64,000 bases of DNA, from contig PDSF01000049.1 of NCBI GenBank assembly GCA_002748355.1, positions 1 to 64,000 on the forward strand, read 5' to 3'. Shown piece by piece: positions 17,513 through 25,045 of the stretch. The first letter of the stretch is position 1. Each line of letters begins with the position of its first letter. The translations under genes and the position numbers were made by a program. The notes below the pieces were generated by a model. The model made no database searches and was not told the DNA's origin. It saw only the letters and a list, made by a program, of their open reading frames with translations. This DNA is from Planctomycetota bacterium. Its GTDB lineage: Bacteria; Planctomycetota; UBA1135; GCA-002748355.

Positions 17513-19290
17513 CTTGATTGTCCCGGTTGTGGTGCAGGAGCTGTGGTGTCGGCTTCGAATTGAACGCCGCGGGAGAGTAATTCTTCGGCTTGTCTGCGCA
17601 CGGTGACGAACTCGAAAACAAAGGTTGGTTCAAGCTCTCGCCCACAGGCCTGCTCCAGGCAGGTTTGTAGACGCAGCGCATCAATCGACCGGCCGCCGGT
17701 TTCGAAGAGCCCTAGGTCTACGCCCGCCGGAGCCTCGCCAAGGACCTCAGACCAGCAACGTAGTACGGTTCGGAGCCCTGGGGATGCCGCAGGAAGCTCG
17801 TGACGGGGCGCCTTGCACCAAGGAGACGGCAAGCGGTCGACATCGAGCTTGCCGTTGCTGGTGTGAGGCATCGCTTCGAGCCTCACCCAGTTGTGGGGTA
17901 GGAGCTGCTGCGGTAGTCGTTCGGCCGCCAGTTGGCGCGCGCGTGCCAGGGCGAACTCTGGGCAGACAAGGTAGGCGATCAGCCGAAGCCGCTTCGCCGG
18001 GTCCTCGCGGCAGATCACCTTGCAGTGTTGCACGTCCGGAGCGGTGGCGATTACGGCTTCGCATTCACTTGGTTCGATGCGGAAGCCTGCGATCTTAACT
18101 TGTTCGTCGATGCGTCCGACAAACTCGAAGGCCCCGTCGGGTCGCTCGAAGACAAGGTCTCCGGTCCGGTATGCGCGGACCAGCTCCCCGCTGTCATCTT
18201 CCGTTGTTACGAAGCGTTCGTTGTCGCGGTCCGGGGCTCCGAGATAGCCGTGAGCCAGTCCTTGGCCCATGACCAGCAGCTCACCCTCCTCCCCGCGGCC
18301 GACCGGCTGCAGCGAGCTATCGACGACGCGCACTGAGGTCCCCCGCAGCGGCCATCCGATCGGGACCCTCTTTTCGTTCTCAGAAAAGCCGCGGGGGATG
18401 GGGTAGCAAGTCGTGAAGGTTGTGTTCTCGGTGGGGCCGTAGCCATTGATGAGCTGGGTCTCGGGGAGGGCTGCGAGCGCCCGCCGGACGTGGCTTGGAG
18501 ATAGCGCCTCGCCACCGACTAGGAGATAGCGGAGGCCTGAGAGGCAGCTGGCGTCATCGTCGATGACGCTGTTGAAGAGCGAGGCTGTCAGCCAGGCGGT
18601 ATTGATCTGCTGGGATTCGATGATCTGTCGTAGCCCACGCGCGGTCGGCAGATCATGCTCGGGATAGAGGACGCAGCGTCCGCCGTGCAGGAGTGGGCCC
18701 CAGAGTTCTAGAACCGACGCGTCGAAGCTCATCGGGGCGGCTTGGAGGAAGCTCAGTTCCGGCCCAAACGGCAGATAGTCCTGCTCGGAGACCAGGCGGA
18801 GGATGGCGCGGTGTGGGACGGCGACGGCCTTTGGGGTGCCGGAGGAGCCGGACGTGAACATTGCGTAGGCAAGCTGCTCTCCGCCGGTCCTTGGTGCCGT
18901 TTGTGTGGTGCTGCTTGGCCGTGCTTCGATGCGTTGGAGCTGTGGTCTCGGATCAAAGGTCAAGTGGCCGATCGCGCCCGAGATCTCAAGCATCTTGGCT
19001 CGACGCGCGGGAGGGTCCTTGGGGCTGATTGGCACGAATGCCGCGCCGAGTTCCCAGAGCGCCAGCATTGCGGTGACCACCTCGGGGTGCCGGTTCGCGA
19101 CGAGGCCAACGATGTCGCCCCGCTGCACTCCCTCGCTGTCAAGGGTGTGGGCCAGCTGCCCGACCTGGCCTGCGAGGTCTTGATAAGTCCAGGTCCTATA
19201 GACGGAGCCGTTTGACCAGGCGAGCGCGACACGAGTACGGTGGAGTGCTGCGGTCTGTTGGAATTCGGCGGCTAGGTGTTGGTCCGGCAT
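17509..19290 (-). CDS. NRPS loading module, A-T
   Basis: This 593-residue protein is an adenylation domain (FTSGSSGTPKAV at about 150-160; GYGPTENT; YRTGDL) followed by a carrier domain (FETGGRSIDALRL, near 540, attachment Ser present). It lacks a condensation domain and so should start the chain. By-eye alignment to GrsA gives the pocket residues D-A-L-W-L-G-G-T-F-K, nearly the valine code DAFWIGGTFK. ATG at 19290 is preferred; a TTG frame begins at 19323. Neither has a strong ribosome binding site. It is the first gene of the three-gene operon and overlaps the PKS gene by 4 bp (ATGA). Its carrier presumably passes a valyl unit to the PKS ketosynthase. Confidence 0.92.
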   Translation of the reverse strand: MPDQHLAAEFQQTAALHRTRVALAWSNGSVYRTWTYQDLAGQVGQLAHTLDSEGVQRGDIVGLVANRHPEVVTAMLALWELGAAFVPISPKDPPARRAKMLEISGAIGHLTFDPRPQLQRIEARPSSTTQTAPRTGGEQLAYAMFTSGSSGTPKAVAVPHRAILRLVSEQDYLPFGPELSFLQAAPMSFDASVLELWGPLLHGGRCVLYPEHDLPTARGLRQIIESQQINTAWLTASLFNSVIDDDASCLSGLRYLLVGGEALSPSHVRRALAALPETQLINGYGPTENTTFTTCYPIPRGFSENEKRVPIGWPLRGTSVRVVDSSLQPVGRGEEGELLVMGQGLAHGYLGAPDRDNERFVTTEDDSGELVRAYRTGDLVFERPDGAFEFVGRIDEQVKIAGFRIEPSECEAVIATAPDVQHCKVICREDPAKRLRLIAYLVCPEFALARARQLAAERLPQQLLPHNWVRLEAMPHTSNGKLDVDRLPSPWCKAPRHELPAASPGLRTVLRCWSEVLGEAPAGVDLGLFETGGRSIDALRLQTCLEQACGRELEPTFVFEFVTVRRQAEELLSRGVQFEADTTAPAPQPGQSS

Positions 19291-19613
19291 AGTCCTGTTG
19301 CTTACAGCTGATTTCTGTGCCAACTGTCTATTGCTCTCGACAGTAGTCTTAACCAGCCTTGAAGCTAGCTCGGAGCTGAAGGGGAAGGGACCGTCTTCCG
19401 AATGCTAAAAAAGCGGGTAGGAGTAGGGTAGGAGTAGGGTAGCGGTAGAAGGGTGCTTCCTGACGATCTCTGCCATCCGAGGCCATCATGGGGAGATCGA
19501 TGGAAGCGCTCCGGGGTCCCTAAGTTTGCCCGCGATATTGTATTCCAGCGCGGCAGGTTTCGAGCTGGTTGCTGAGTCGTTGCTCTCGGCCCATTTCGAT
19601 GAGTATCGCCGGG
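19291..19613. other. Intergenic region between the biosynthetic operon and the DJ-1 gene
   Basis: It contains the 11-bp repeat array and presumably the promoter of the minus-strand NRPS/PKS operon. A short A-rich patch (CTAAAAAAGC, near 19405) adjoins the repeats. Nothing coding was recognised. Confidence 0.5.
19416..19448. promoter_or_regulatory. Three 11-bp direct repeats upstream of the NRPS/PKS operon
   Basis: GGTAGGAGTAG occurs twice in tandem, followed by GGTAGCGGTAG (one mismatch). The array ends about 125 bp before the ATG at 19290, or 93 bp before the alternative TTG. An 11-bp period is one helical turn, the spacing used by PhoB/OmpR-type and SARP activators. That makes it a candidate activator site for the cluster, which otherwise has no visible regulator. 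Confidence 0.45.
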
Positions 19614-20168
19614 TTAGCAGAAGACCATTGGGGTGCGCACTTCGCTGGCTTTTTCGACGCCGAAGAGCAGGCCGACGAGGTTTAGGGCGAAGTCGAAGCT
19701 CGTTCCTGGGCCGCGGGAGCTGAGGATTTTGGGGTCCAAGGCGACCGAGTCTTCGACGTAAGGGCCGGCGAAGGGTTCGACAATGTCGCGCACGGAGGGG
19801 TGGCTGGTCATGGTCTTGCCGGCGCCGACGCCCGCGGCGACGAGGACGATGGGGGCGGCGCAGATAGCGCCGATCCATTTGTCGTCCTGCTCGAAGCGGC
19901 GCAGCAGGGCTTTGACCCGCTCGTCGGCGGCGAGTCGTTCGGCGGCGCCGGCGCCACCGGGGAGGACGATGGCGCTGGCGTCCTCGTCGCCGCTGAGCTT
20001 GCCATCGACGCCGAGGCGGACGCCGCGGCTTGCTGTCACGAACTCGCCTTGGTCCAGGCCGAGCGCCGCCACCTCGGCGCCAGCGCGGCGAAGGACATCG
20101 ATCACGATCACAGCTTCCATCTCTTCGACGCCTTCGGCGAGAGGGACGATGACTCGGACGTCGGACAT
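19614..20168 (-). CDS. DJ-1/PfpI family protein (YajL-like)
   Basis: The 184-residue protein has the length and motifs of the DJ-1/YajL group. The acidic residue lies in AEGVEEMEAV near residue 15. The nucleophilic elbow AICAAP carries the reactive Cys near residue 104. SRGPGTSFDFAL near the C-terminus matches the family. Members are described as protein or glyoxal deglycases, oxidative-stress chaperones or peptidase-like proteins, and the exact activity cannot be read from sequence. It is likely cytoplasmic, with no signal peptide. It is a minus-strand gene diverging from the exported protein at 20296, with no evident link to the NRPS/PKS operon. Confidence 0.88.
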   Translation of the reverse strand: MSDVRVIVPLAEGVEEMEAVIVIDVLRRAGAEVAALGLDQGEFVTASRGVRLGVDGKLSGDEDASAIVLPGGAGAAERLAADERVKALLRRFEQDDKWIGAICAAPIVLVAAGVGAGKTMTSHPSVRDIVEPFAGPYVEDSVALDPKILSSRGPGTSFDFALNLVGLLFGVEKASEVRTPMVFC

Positions 20169-20295
20169 GGCCTCGGATCTCCGCTTGGTGGTGGGGGCAG
20201 GCCTTGTTTGAGGGGCTGCCGTTTGCGCTCAGGAATTCTTGAGGAAGAGGGAAACGATTGCTTGGGCGGAACGATCCTGTCCCCGGAGGAAAAAG

Positions 20296-22071
20296 GTGCA
20301 AGGACAAGCTTCGTGGCTTCGCCACTTTGCCTGCGGCCTGTTCGCCCTGCTGCTGCTTTCGACATCGGGCTTACTCGCTCAGGCCAGATTCCAGTCACGC
20401 TCGGCAGGGCCGGCGCGCTTCTGCATACCCGGCAAAGGGCTGGGCTCGGTGCTCGTCTACCAACAAGGCCGGGTCCTGGGCTTTGGGGAGCTTGTGCCCC
20501 TGCTCCATGCTGCGGTGGGCCCGCTCCGAGAGTTTCGCGGCTACGTGCCAAAGGGAGGCTTTCGCTTGGGCAAGCCCGAGCTGCGCCGTGCAAAGCGTCG
20601 GCCGGGGTTAAGGGGGCAGCGTGCCTTGCCGCAGATCAGGATCGGGGCCAGCACCCATGTCTTCGAGCGAGCCGAGGGGCAGCTCTGTCCGCGCCTGCGC
20701 CTGCAGGCGCGGCTGCAGGACCTGCGCGTCTTGGGCGACGCCTATCTCTGGCCCTCGGGGGAGTGCGAGTTGCGGCTCTTGCTGGAGTTTGATGAAGAGG
20801 GAGACGAGATACCCGCGGCCTTGCCCGTGCAATGGGGAAGCCGCCAGCTCTGGCTGGTCGGGGCGCGGCCGGAGCAGGCACGGCCATGTAGGGAGATTCC
20901 TCTCGCGGGCCTTGGGCTACGACCGGGCGACGCCGTGGTGCGGACGCTGCTGAGCAGCGCTGATCCGCTGCGTGTGGATCCGAGCTTGCGGGTGTGGTCA
21001 CCGTCGCCGTTGCGGGATCTACTCGGCTTTGGCTGTATGCGCAGGACGGTGCAGGAGCTGCGTGCGCTGCGCAAGGTCGCTCGCGATCTGCGTGCTCTTG
21101 TGCAGCATTTGCCAGTCGAAGAGGATCCTCTGCATCGTGGAGACCATCGACGGCCGACCGAGGATGATGAGATCTGGACCCACGGGGAGTTCGATCTGGG
21201 GCTGGGTCTCGAACTCTTCGCCCAGGAAGCGCAGGATACGATGCTGCATGCTCGGGCAAGAGACGCGTGCTTGCATCTGCTCGGCCGGGACTTGCTGCCG
21301 GCTTCGAGTCTGGGCGAGCAGGGGCTGAGGCTGCCGGCCGTGCACGGAGCCGAGCATGGACGGGGGCGTGCTGCGGCCGGGCACGTCTTTGTCGAAGGAG
21401 CCCTGCTGCATGGGCTCGCCGGGGCCGAACGCTTGCTGCTAGAGCGCATCTTCGAAGTCCTCGATGATCTCTGCGAGTTTGCGAGCGGCCGGGCCGGAAC
21501 GGCCTGGTATCTGCGGGATGTCGCATGGCCCTTGCGCCAGCTCGCGACCGGCTTGCGCGTCGCGGATCGGGCGGCGTGGCGCCGGGGCGTGAAGCTGCTG
21601 CTTGTCGCTCTGCGGGAGCGCTGGGACGAGGAGCTGAGGCTTTTCGACTTTCGTGGAGTGCGACGCGGGCAGGACTGGGAACTGGAGCTTTGGCTTTGGT
21701 GCGGGCTGGTGCTACCGGCCCTTGACCGGCTCTCGGAGCTGGGAGTAGAGGGCGCGGGGGAGCTTCGTGGGCAGTTGGTAGAGGCGATTGCCAAGCTGCC
21801 CAAGGATGGGGCTGGATTTGCGACGCATTACGCGGCGACCGAGCGGGGGTTGATCACCGCAGCCTCTGGCAAGAGGAGGAACCTCGCATGCGCCGCTTGG
21901 GTCCTCGAGGGGGTCTTGCGACGGGATCGGCGTTTCGCCTCCCGGGCGCGGCGGCTGGAGCGTTTGCTCTGTCGCAAGCTCCCCTCGGGCCAGTGGGATG
22001 CGGCGAGCGAGGCGGCGTTATTGCTGCGACTGGATTGGTTGCGACCGGGGCTCAGGGCGCTGCGACGCTAA
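20296..22071 (+). CDS. Exported protein of unknown function, Arg/Leu-rich helical
   Basis: GTG 20296 is chosen because GGAGGA lies 6 bases upstream and a signal peptide follows (LRHFACGLFALLLLSTSGLLAQ). A longer frame from 20239 has neither. The 591-residue product is rich in Leu and Arg. The second half (about residues 230-590) looks all-alpha, with repeated helical pairs such as LRALRKVARDLRALVQHL, which could form an alpha/alpha toroid like those of polysaccharide-processing enzymes. I see no catalytic motif and recognise no family. A GC hairpin followed by T-rich DNA lies 20 bases after the stop. Confidence 0.7.
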   Translation: MQGQASWLRHFACGLFALLLLSTSGLLAQARFQSRSAGPARFCIPGKGLGSVLVYQQGRVLGFGELVPLLHAAVGPLREFRGYVPKGGFRLGKPELRRAKRRPGLRGQRALPQIRIGASTHVFERAEGQLCPRLRLQARLQDLRVLGDAYLWPSGECELRLLLEFDEEGDEIPAALPVQWGSRQLWLVGARPEQARPCREIPLAGLGLRPGDAVVRTLLSSADPLRVDPSLRVWSPSPLRDLLGFGCMRRTVQELRALRKVARDLRALVQHLPVEEDPLHRGDHRRPTEDDEIWTHGEFDLGLGLELFAQEAQDTMLHARARDACLHLLGRDLLPASSLGEQGLRLPAVHGAEHGRGRAAAGHVFVEGALLHGLAGAERLLLERIFEVLDDLCEFASGRAGTAWYLRDVAWPLRQLATGLRVADRAAWRRGVKLLLVALRERWDEELRLFDFRGVRRGQDWELELWLWCGLVLPALDRLSELGVEGAGELRGQLVEAIAKLPKDGAGFATHYAATERGLITAASGKRRNLACAAWVLEGVLRRDRRFASRARRLERLLCRKLPSGQWDAASEAALLLRLDWLRPGLRALRR

Positions 22072-22090
22072 GCTGGCTGCTGATAACGTC

Positions 22091-22120
22091 GTGCGGCGGC
22101 GCACAGCGTTTTGGGGTTTT
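22091..22120 (+). terminator. Probable terminator after the 20296 gene
   Basis: GTGCG-GCGG-CGCAC forms a 5-bp GC stem with a 4-base loop. It is followed by TTTTGGGGTTTT. Its position 20 bp after a plus-strand stop supports termination, though the stem is short. Confidence 0.45.
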
Positions 22121-22233
22121 CCTTGGCGTTATAAAGCTTCGGCGAGTCAGTGGATTCACTTACGTATTCTGCGGGCCATGCGGCGTCGAGTTCGGCTCTC
22201 TGCCGCACGCGGACTTGTAGGTAATGCTGCCTT

Positions 22234-23754
22234 CTAGCGCACGTCGAGCGGCCCGCTCTGCAGCGGTTTCCCTGGCCTGTAGACAAGGAGCGGGAGGCTC
22301 TGTCCGCGATAAAGATCGAGGATCTCTACGAACTCGCTTTCTCCGCCAGTTAAGGGTTTGCGCCCTTCGAATCCGGTCCAGGAGTGTCGTTGCTTGACCC
22401 CGAGGATCAGGTCTCCCTCCTGGAGGCCGAGTTGTTCGGCGGGGCCGCCGCGCTGCAACATGGTGACGCGCAGGGGGGTCAGTAGGGCCGGCCAGTAATG
22501 GTTGCGGCCGTAAAAGGTTTCGTGTGCGGACTTGAGCAGGGCCTTGTTGCGGTTGGTGCGCAGGGCCTCGACCAGCATGCCGGCGCGCATGTAGATCCGG
22601 GAGTTGGTACGCCCCCAAGGGACGAGGGTGAGCTGGTGCTTGGTCTGGCCGCGCAGGATTTCGAGGGGGATTTTGTCGCCGGCTTCTCTGCGGATCAGCG
22701 CTCGGCCGAAGTCCTGCAGCCCCGCGAGCGCCTTGCCCCCGATGCTGGTGATGCGATCGCCGTGGCGGAGACCTGCGCGCCAAGCAGGGCCACCTTGGGT
22801 GACGTTGGCGATGCGCACGCCTTTACTGTGCTCCTCGACGCGCAGTCCGGTCCAAAAGCGGTCGATGCTGTCGTAGCGAAGCAGGTTGGACTGGAAGACC
22901 TCTTTGACTCGGTTGACTGGGATGGCGAAACCGATGTTCTCCGAGGCCTTTTGGGTCAGCGTATTGATTCCGATGAGGCGTCCGGTGATGTCGAGGAGAG
23001 CTCCGCCGGAGTTGCCGGGATTGATGGCAGCGTCGGTCTGAAGCAGGCCTTCGAAGACGATGGGCTCGGGTTCTCCTCGCGGATGAATGCGCAGGGAACG
23101 GTGGGTTGCGGAGAGCACGCCGGCGGTGACGGTGTTGACCTGACCGTGTGGGTTGCCGATGGCGACCACGGTTTCGCCGACCATGAGCTGGTCGCTGTTG
23201 CCTAGTTGAATGGGGGGGAAGCGGCGCTCTTTGCCGTCCTTGGGCTCGATCACGAGCAGGGCTAGGTCGTTCTCGTGCGAGCTGCTAAGGACGCGGCCTT
23301 CGTAGACCTCTCCATTGCGGAGACTGATGCGGCAGTAGAAGTTCGGACGGACGTGGTCGCGGACGACGTGCCAGTTCGAAATGACGAGACCTTCCTCCTC
23401 GACGATGACCCCGGAGGCTTCGCCTCGTTTCACGAAGACCGGCTTACCGTCCCGGAGCTGTCGCAGCTCCCCGACTTGGATGTTGACGACCGAGGGGCCG
23501 GCTACCTGCACTGCGCGCACGACCGGGGTGACGCGGGTGTTGATTTCGGGGCCTGTGCGTTCGGTGCTCATGCGCCCGCGCTGTTGGGTCTTGGCGGTTT
23601 CGCTCCGAAGCAGTGGGGATGGGGCCGGCTTGGAAGCTAGCGCGGGTTTGAGGCTGGCGCGGGGGAGCAGTACGGCGCCAGCAACGGCGCCGACGAGGAA
23701 GCTGGCGACAAGGAGGGACCGGGTTCGAATCATCTTGGAAGCCTTCTTCGTCAT
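22234..23754 (-). CDS. HtrA/DegP-like serine protease with PDZ domains
   Basis: The 506-residue protein starts with a signal anchor (RSLLVASFLVGAVAGAVLL). A low-complexity linker leads to a trypsin-like domain with all three catalytic residues: His in SNWHVV, Asp in ENDLALLV and Ser in NPGNSGGAL. Two PDZ-like regions follow (about 300-400 and 415-490; the second has GGPAEQLGLQEGDLILGV). Proteins of this type degrade or refold damaged envelope proteins in the periplasm. It is annotated from ATG 23754; ATG 23733 has a better-placed AAGAAGG upstream and is an equally good start. No neighbour suggests a dedicated substrate. Confidence 0.9.
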   Translation of the reverse strand: MTKKASKMIRTRSLLVASFLVGAVAGAVLLPRASLKPALASKPAPSPLLRSETAKTQQRGRMSTERTGPEINTRVTPVVRAVQVAGPSVVNIQVGELRQLRDGKPVFVKRGEASGVIVEEEGLVISNWHVVRDHVRPNFYCRISLRNGEVYEGRVLSSSHENDLALLVIEPKDGKERRFPPIQLGNSDQLMVGETVVAIGNPHGQVNTVTAGVLSATHRSLRIHPRGEPEPIVFEGLLQTDAAINPGNSGGALLDITGRLIGINTLTQKASENIGFAIPVNRVKEVFQSNLLRYDSIDRFWTGLRVEEHSKGVRIANVTQGGPAWRAGLRHGDRITSIGGKALAGLQDFGRALIRREAGDKIPLEILRGQTKHQLTLVPWGRTNSRIYMRAGMLVEALRTNRNKALLKSAHETFYGRNHYWPALLTPLRVTMLQRGGPAEQLGLQEGDLILGVKQRHSWTGFEGRKPLTGGESEFVEILDLYRGQSLPLLVYRPGKPLQSGPLDVR

Positions 23755-24220
23755 GCTGCTGGGATGTCACGCTGCTACGAAAATACCCAGTCCGTGCTCC
23801 CGGATCAGTCGGGCGCGAGAAAGCGCTGAGGATAGCCGCGATGCTGGACCAGCCCAGACGTTGTAGCAGAAGCGCTTGGCGAGGATCTTGGAGCCTCACC
23901 GGGGCTTGCTTGGCGAGTTGGGAGTGCTGGGCGCTGCTATCCGGCGAGTTCTGCAGTGATTTCCTTGTCCTTGGCTTGAACGTCGCGACGCAAATGGCTC
24001 GGCCAGAATTCTGCAAAGGATTCGGCCCCGCCGGCTCCCGCTTCCGTAGTGCTTTCTGAGCAGGGATCTCTGGGTGACTCAAGCACCCAGGGAGTGGCTT
24101 CGAAATCACCCTCTCACTCGACTCCGTCCCCCGCGTCCGAACGGCCTTGGGCGCGGGGGGCCTCTTTTCTGCCTGCCGGAGCCTGGCGTCAGCAAAGACA
24201 CCGCTGCGCTGCCTGGGCGC
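23755..24220. other. Intergenic region with two hairpins
   Basis: No credible gene was found. CTGGGTG/CACCCAG at 24070-24090 forms a 7-bp stem with a 7-base loop. CCCCCGCG/CGCGGGGG at 24128-24159 forms an 8-bp stem followed on the plus strand by CCTCTTTTCT. The second is terminator-like in the plus direction and may also end the minus-strand gene at 24221. No tRNA fold could be completed around them. Confidence 0.45.
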
Positions 24221-24880
24221 TCAGGCGAGGTCCTGGTGAGGTCGCATCTTGTCCATCGCTGCTTGGATGCCCTCGCGAACACCCTCCCGGATCTGCGAGC
24301 TTGCTTGATTGGCGAGTGGGATGTTGGGGCTTTCGTTTGGCTCGTCGGGGCTCAAGGCTTCACGGAAGACGCGCCGGGCGATGTTTAGGGTTTCCTCGGG
24401 GCTCTGACCTTTACGGAGCTTGGTTGTGGGCTCTTGAACGACCTTGGTTTCGCGGGCTTCTTCACGACTTGCTTCCGTTTCGGACGGGCCATCGGAGAAG
24501 GTTTTGGTTCTCCGCTCTGCTTCTGCCGTTTGCTCTTCGAGGGCATCCGCGGCTCGCGTATCGGAGTCGACCTTCGCCAGCTTGGCTTTAGCGTCTTCGC
24601 GAGGGAATCCCTGTTCGGATTCTGGCTTGGGTTCGACCTCGTGTCGCGAGGCCTCTCGCCCCTCCGGGGAGATCTCTGCCTCGTCCAGGGTCGTGAAGCC
24701 CTTACCCGAGGCGCTTTCTGTAGCCTCGCCTTCGGGCGCGAGAGCCCTTGGGTCGGCCTTGTTTGGCGAAGCGATGGGTCCGGATAGCTGAGCTGCCCGT
24801 TGTTGATCGCTGATCGAGAAGGGGATGTGCACCACTACCTCCTTGGCCTCCACCCGAGCTGCTCTTCGGCTCTGTCGCAT
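24221..24880 (-). CDS. Acidic, probably disordered hypothetical protein
   Basis: The open frame encodes 219 residues rich in Glu, Ala, Ser, Lys and Arg and almost free of long hydrophobic stretches. It looks like a mostly disordered polypeptide with two helical ends (VEAKEVVVHIPFSIS near the start; IREGVREGIQAAMDKM near the end). The natural composition favours a real gene over a chance frame, but there is no clear ribosome binding site and no recognised family. A GTG at codon 10 is an alternative start. Confidence 0.45.
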   Translation of the reverse strand: MRQSRRAARVEAKEVVVHIPFSISDQQRAAQLSGPIASPNKADPRALAPEGEATESASGKGFTTLDEAEISPEGREASRHEVEPKPESEQGFPREDAKAKLAKVDSDTRAADALEEQTAEAERRTKTFSDGPSETEASREEARETKVVQEPTTKLRKGQSPEETLNIARRVFREALSPDEPNESPNIPLANQASSQIREGVREGIQAAMDKMRPHQDLA

Positions 24881-24908
24881 TGCTTCGGAGGAAAGTTGCG
24901 CTCAGGAA

Positions 24909-24965
24909 CTCCGTCCCTGTAGGCGAGCGCTCGTCCGGAGCGAGAACTTGCCTACAGGGACGGAG
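24909..24965. repeat. Perfect 16-bp inverted repeat between minus-strand genes
   Basis: CTCCGTCCCTGTAGGC (24909-24924) is exactly complementary to 24950-24965. The 25-base spacer contains a smaller CGCTC/GAGCG dyad. It lies 80 bp beyond the stop of the RND pump gene, so it could terminate that transcript or protect its end. No T-tract follows on the minus strand. Confidence 0.65.
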
Positions 24966-25045
24966 GGCCAAAGAAACTCGGTATGGGCTCAAGTCCCTGG
25001 CGAGCGGACGGTGCTTTCTCCCCGCACGCTCTGTCTGGCGGCCTG

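Noticed and set aside
19486..20325. 279-codon minus-strand frame over the DJ-1 gene
   Set aside because: Arg/Pro-rich shadow; the DJ-1 frame carries all family motifs.
24060..24170. tRNA-like sequence near TTCGAAAT with flanking GC hairpins
   Set aside because: A complete cloverleaf with acceptor stem and CCA could not be drawn, and T-arm pairing fails.
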